From Albidovulum inexpectatum (lineage in GTDB: Bacteria; Pseudomonadota; Alphaproteobacteria; Rhodobacterales; Rhodobacteraceae), in assembly GCF_002927635.1 (NCBI RefSeq), contig NZ_PRDS01000013.1, positions 1-33,285 of the forward strand: DNA of 33,285 nt, in the 5' to 3' direction. Shown here piece by piece: positions 31,958 through 33,285 of the stretch. Position 1 is the stretch's first letter. Every line of letters starts with the position of its first letter. The position numbers were made by a program, and so were the translations under genes. The notes beneath the pieces are model-generated. The model saw nothing but the letters and a program-made list of their open reading frames with translations. It was not told the DNA's origin and did no database searches.

Positions 31958-32743
31958 ATGTCGGAAAACGCTGATCTGACGCGACATATCGAGGCGATCT
32001 TTCAAGCCGAGACGATCGAGGCGATCTGGTCACTGCACGTCCGCAAGATGGCCCGATACGGTTTCGACCGGCTGATCTACGGATTGATCTATGGCCTGAC
32101 GCGATGCCCGAAGGCGCGCGCATTCGGGGTCGAGGACAACCTTCTGATGATCTCGAACCACGATCCCGGCTATATCAGGGATTATGTTCAAAGCGGCCTG
32201 TTCATCCATGCGCCGATGGTCAGGTGGGCGATCGAGAATTCGGGGCCTTGTTCGTGGCGCATGGTCCAGACATTGGCACCTGCCGAAACTATCACGCCAG
32301 AGCAGCGCAAGATCGCGGATCTGAACCGACGCCACGGCGTCGGCGCGGGTTACACGATCGGCTTTCGGGACCATTCCCTGCGCGCCAAGGGCATCATCGA
32401 TCTGTGTGCAAGCCGGGGCTTGACCCAGGACGACGTGGAAAAGGTCTGGGCCAGTCACGGTACCGAGATCACCATCATCAACAACAGCACCCATCTGCGG
32501 ATGGCATCCATGCCCTTCGCCTCGTCTCGTCGGGCGCTGACGGATCGCCAGCGCGAGGTTCTCGAATGGGTCGCGGACGGCAAGACGATGCAGGACATCG
32601 CCGAGATCATGGGTGTCACCCCCGCAACTGTCGAGAAGCATCTGCGACTGGCGCGCGAGGCACTGAAGGTGGAAACAACCGCCCAGGCGGTGCTGAAGGC
32701 GTCGTTTCAGAACCAGATCTTCATGGTCCCGCTCAATGCCTGA
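31958..32743 (+). CDS. LuxR-family regulator with autoinducer-binding domain (LuxR solo)
   Basis: 261 residues. The N-terminal autoinducer-binding domain (about 15-175) contains IEAIWSLHVRKMARYGFDRLIYG and AGYTIGFRDHSLRAKGIIDLCA. The C-terminal GerE helix-turn-helix (about 190-255) reads LTDRQREVLEWVADGKTMQDIAEIMGVTPATVEKHL. The region equivalent to the acyl-homoserine-lactone Asp-Pro pair of TraR/LuxR reads FIHAPMVRW, so the ligand-binding Asp appears to be Ala. No luxI-type synthase is in the window. The start at 31958 is the first reasonable ATG. It follows the iol operon and precedes the right IS6 element; regulated genes are unknown. Confidence 0.87.
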   Translation: MSENADLTRHIEAIFQAETIEAIWSLHVRKMARYGFDRLIYGLIYGLTRCPKARAFGVEDNLLMISNHDPGYIRDYVQSGLFIHAPMVRWAIENSGPCSWRMVQTLAPAETITPEQRKIADLNRRHGVGAGYTIGFRDHSLRAKGIIDLCASRGLTQDDVEKVWASHGTEITIINNSTHLRMASMPFASSRRALTDRQREVLEWVADGKTMQDIAEIMGVTPATVEKHLRLAREALKVETTAQAVLKASFQNQIFMVPLNA

Positions 32744-32829
32744 CCCAGGCTGCCCGCCTGCCTTGGCTCCGAAGGCCGGTGCGCCAGTCGCCGGGCCCAG
32801 AAGCTGTTGCCTATGCCGGGCGCGCCGAT

Positions 32830-33285
32830 GGCTTTGTCAAGTGGCCCGCACGGGCTTGAACGGAGCGCTTGGGCTTGGGATCAGGCCGTGATCTTGGCGG
32901 CGAAATCGGACCACAAGCTGAAGGCATCAGTCCGGGCGTGGCGATAGGAGACAGCGGTGAGACGGTAGCGTTTCGGGCGTAAGAGGGCGGCGGTCTGATC
33001 GTGGAGGGACAAGAAGCGCTGCGCCTGGCCGGGAGATTTGAACCGGCCCATGATCTTCTCTCGCCGTCGGGTGTGTCGGTGCGATGCCTCGGCCCGATTG
33101 TTCAACCCCCTTGTGGTCACCCTTGTGGGCCCGGTGATCGGCGCTCGTGCAAAGCGTGAGTCGGGCCACGCCGTAGCTGGGCAGCTTGTCGGTGACCAGC
33201 ACGCGCGGCGGTCCCCAGCGGCGCATCAGCTTGCGCAGGAACCATTTGGCCGCTTTGGCATTCCGGCGACTCTGCACGAGGATCT
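32830..33285 (-). mobile_element. IS6-family insertion sequence, right copy (partial)
   Basis: The element's inner end is marked by GGCTTTGTCAAG at 32830, a typical IS6-family terminal repeat start, 51 bp before the transposase stop codon. It runs off the right edge. Transposase direction is minus, as in the left-hand element. The host flank ends at 32829; the target duplication cannot be checked because the other end is outside. Confidence 0.75.
32881..33285 (-). pseudogene. IS6-family transposase, C-terminal part with frameshift
   Basis: The upstream part gives SRRNAKAAKWFLRKLMRRWGPPRVLVTDKLPSYG, with the second catalytic Asp in VTDKLPSYG. The downstream part gives GLNNRAEASHRHTRRREK, with the catalytic Glu in NNRAE, and ends ALWSDFAAK-like before the stop. 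The two parts lie in different frames. The break is at a run of five C (33106-33110) next to a 12-bp near-tandem duplication (CCCTTGTGG at 33108 and 33120). One base too many at the run shifts the frame; the duplication itself adds four residues in frame. It is either a dead copy or a sequencing/assembly error in a homopolymer. Confidence 0.75.

Noticed and set aside
32744-32829. Short gene between the LuxR gene and the right IS6 end
   Set aside because: Only 86 bp with no start and ribosome-binding site combination; it looks like spacer.
1-33285. CRISPR arrays, tRNA genes and prophage
   Set aside because: I looked for regularly spaced repeats, tRNA T-arm/CCA patterns and phage structural genes on both strands and saw none.

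Overview
The DNA is GC-rich (mid-60s %) with strong GC3 bias. Its gene content (RsbW/STAS pair, UbiH-family hydroxylase, LysE exporter, iol genes, a LuxR regulator of the type common in Rhodobacteraceae) suggests an alphaproteobacterium of the Paracoccus/Rhodobacter group. This is inferred from protein resemblance and base composition only; there is no rRNA in the window. No tRNA, CRISPR array or prophage was recognised. No gene-free stretch exceeds 300 bases; the longest are 31690-31957, 21537-21772 and 12030-12256.

Edges. Both ends run into IS6-family insertion sequences in the same orientation. Positions 1-120 encode the N-terminal 40 residues of a transposase, and 32881-33285 encode the C-terminal part of one, with a frameshift. 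Next to the left element lies the stump of a GFA-family gene (163-330), so the IS sits in or replaced the front of that gene.

Left half (0.4-16.4 kb) looks like chromosomal housekeeping: dapD, a LOG-family protein, a class I/II aminotransferase, a UbiH-type FAD hydroxylase, an amidase, a DapC-like aminotransferase, ftsK, lolA, a lytic transglycosylase lipoprotein, hspQ, a candidate small RNA, an anti-sigma/anti-anti-sigma pair and a thiolase. It ends with a compact methionine-flavoured trio: free methionine-(R)-sulfoxide reductase, LysE-type exporter and homocysteine methyltransferase-family enzyme.

Right half (16.4-31.7 kb) is a large inositol/cyclitol catabolic island. A minus-strand operon encodes a periplasmic binding protein, permease, ATPase, IolB, a class II aldolase/adducin-family protein and a P-loop sugar/nucleoside-type kinase. 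A divergent lacI-type regulator follows. A second minus-strand operon carries two Gfo/Idh/MocA dehydrogenases around an IolE-like TIM-barrel enzyme. A plus-strand operon encodes IolD, IolC, a second divergent IolB-family protein, an IolJ-like aldolase and IolG. Two near-identical palindromes (core TTGCAACCGGTTGCAA) sit in the two divergent promoter regions and overlap plausible -35 elements, so one LacI-family repressor probably controls all four transcripts.

Together the island supplies uptake, oxidation, dehydration, ring opening, isomerisation, phosphorylation and aldol cleavage of inositols. It holds two IolB homologues and two different kinase/aldolase sets, but no iolA. It is followed by a LuxR solo and the right-hand IS6 element.
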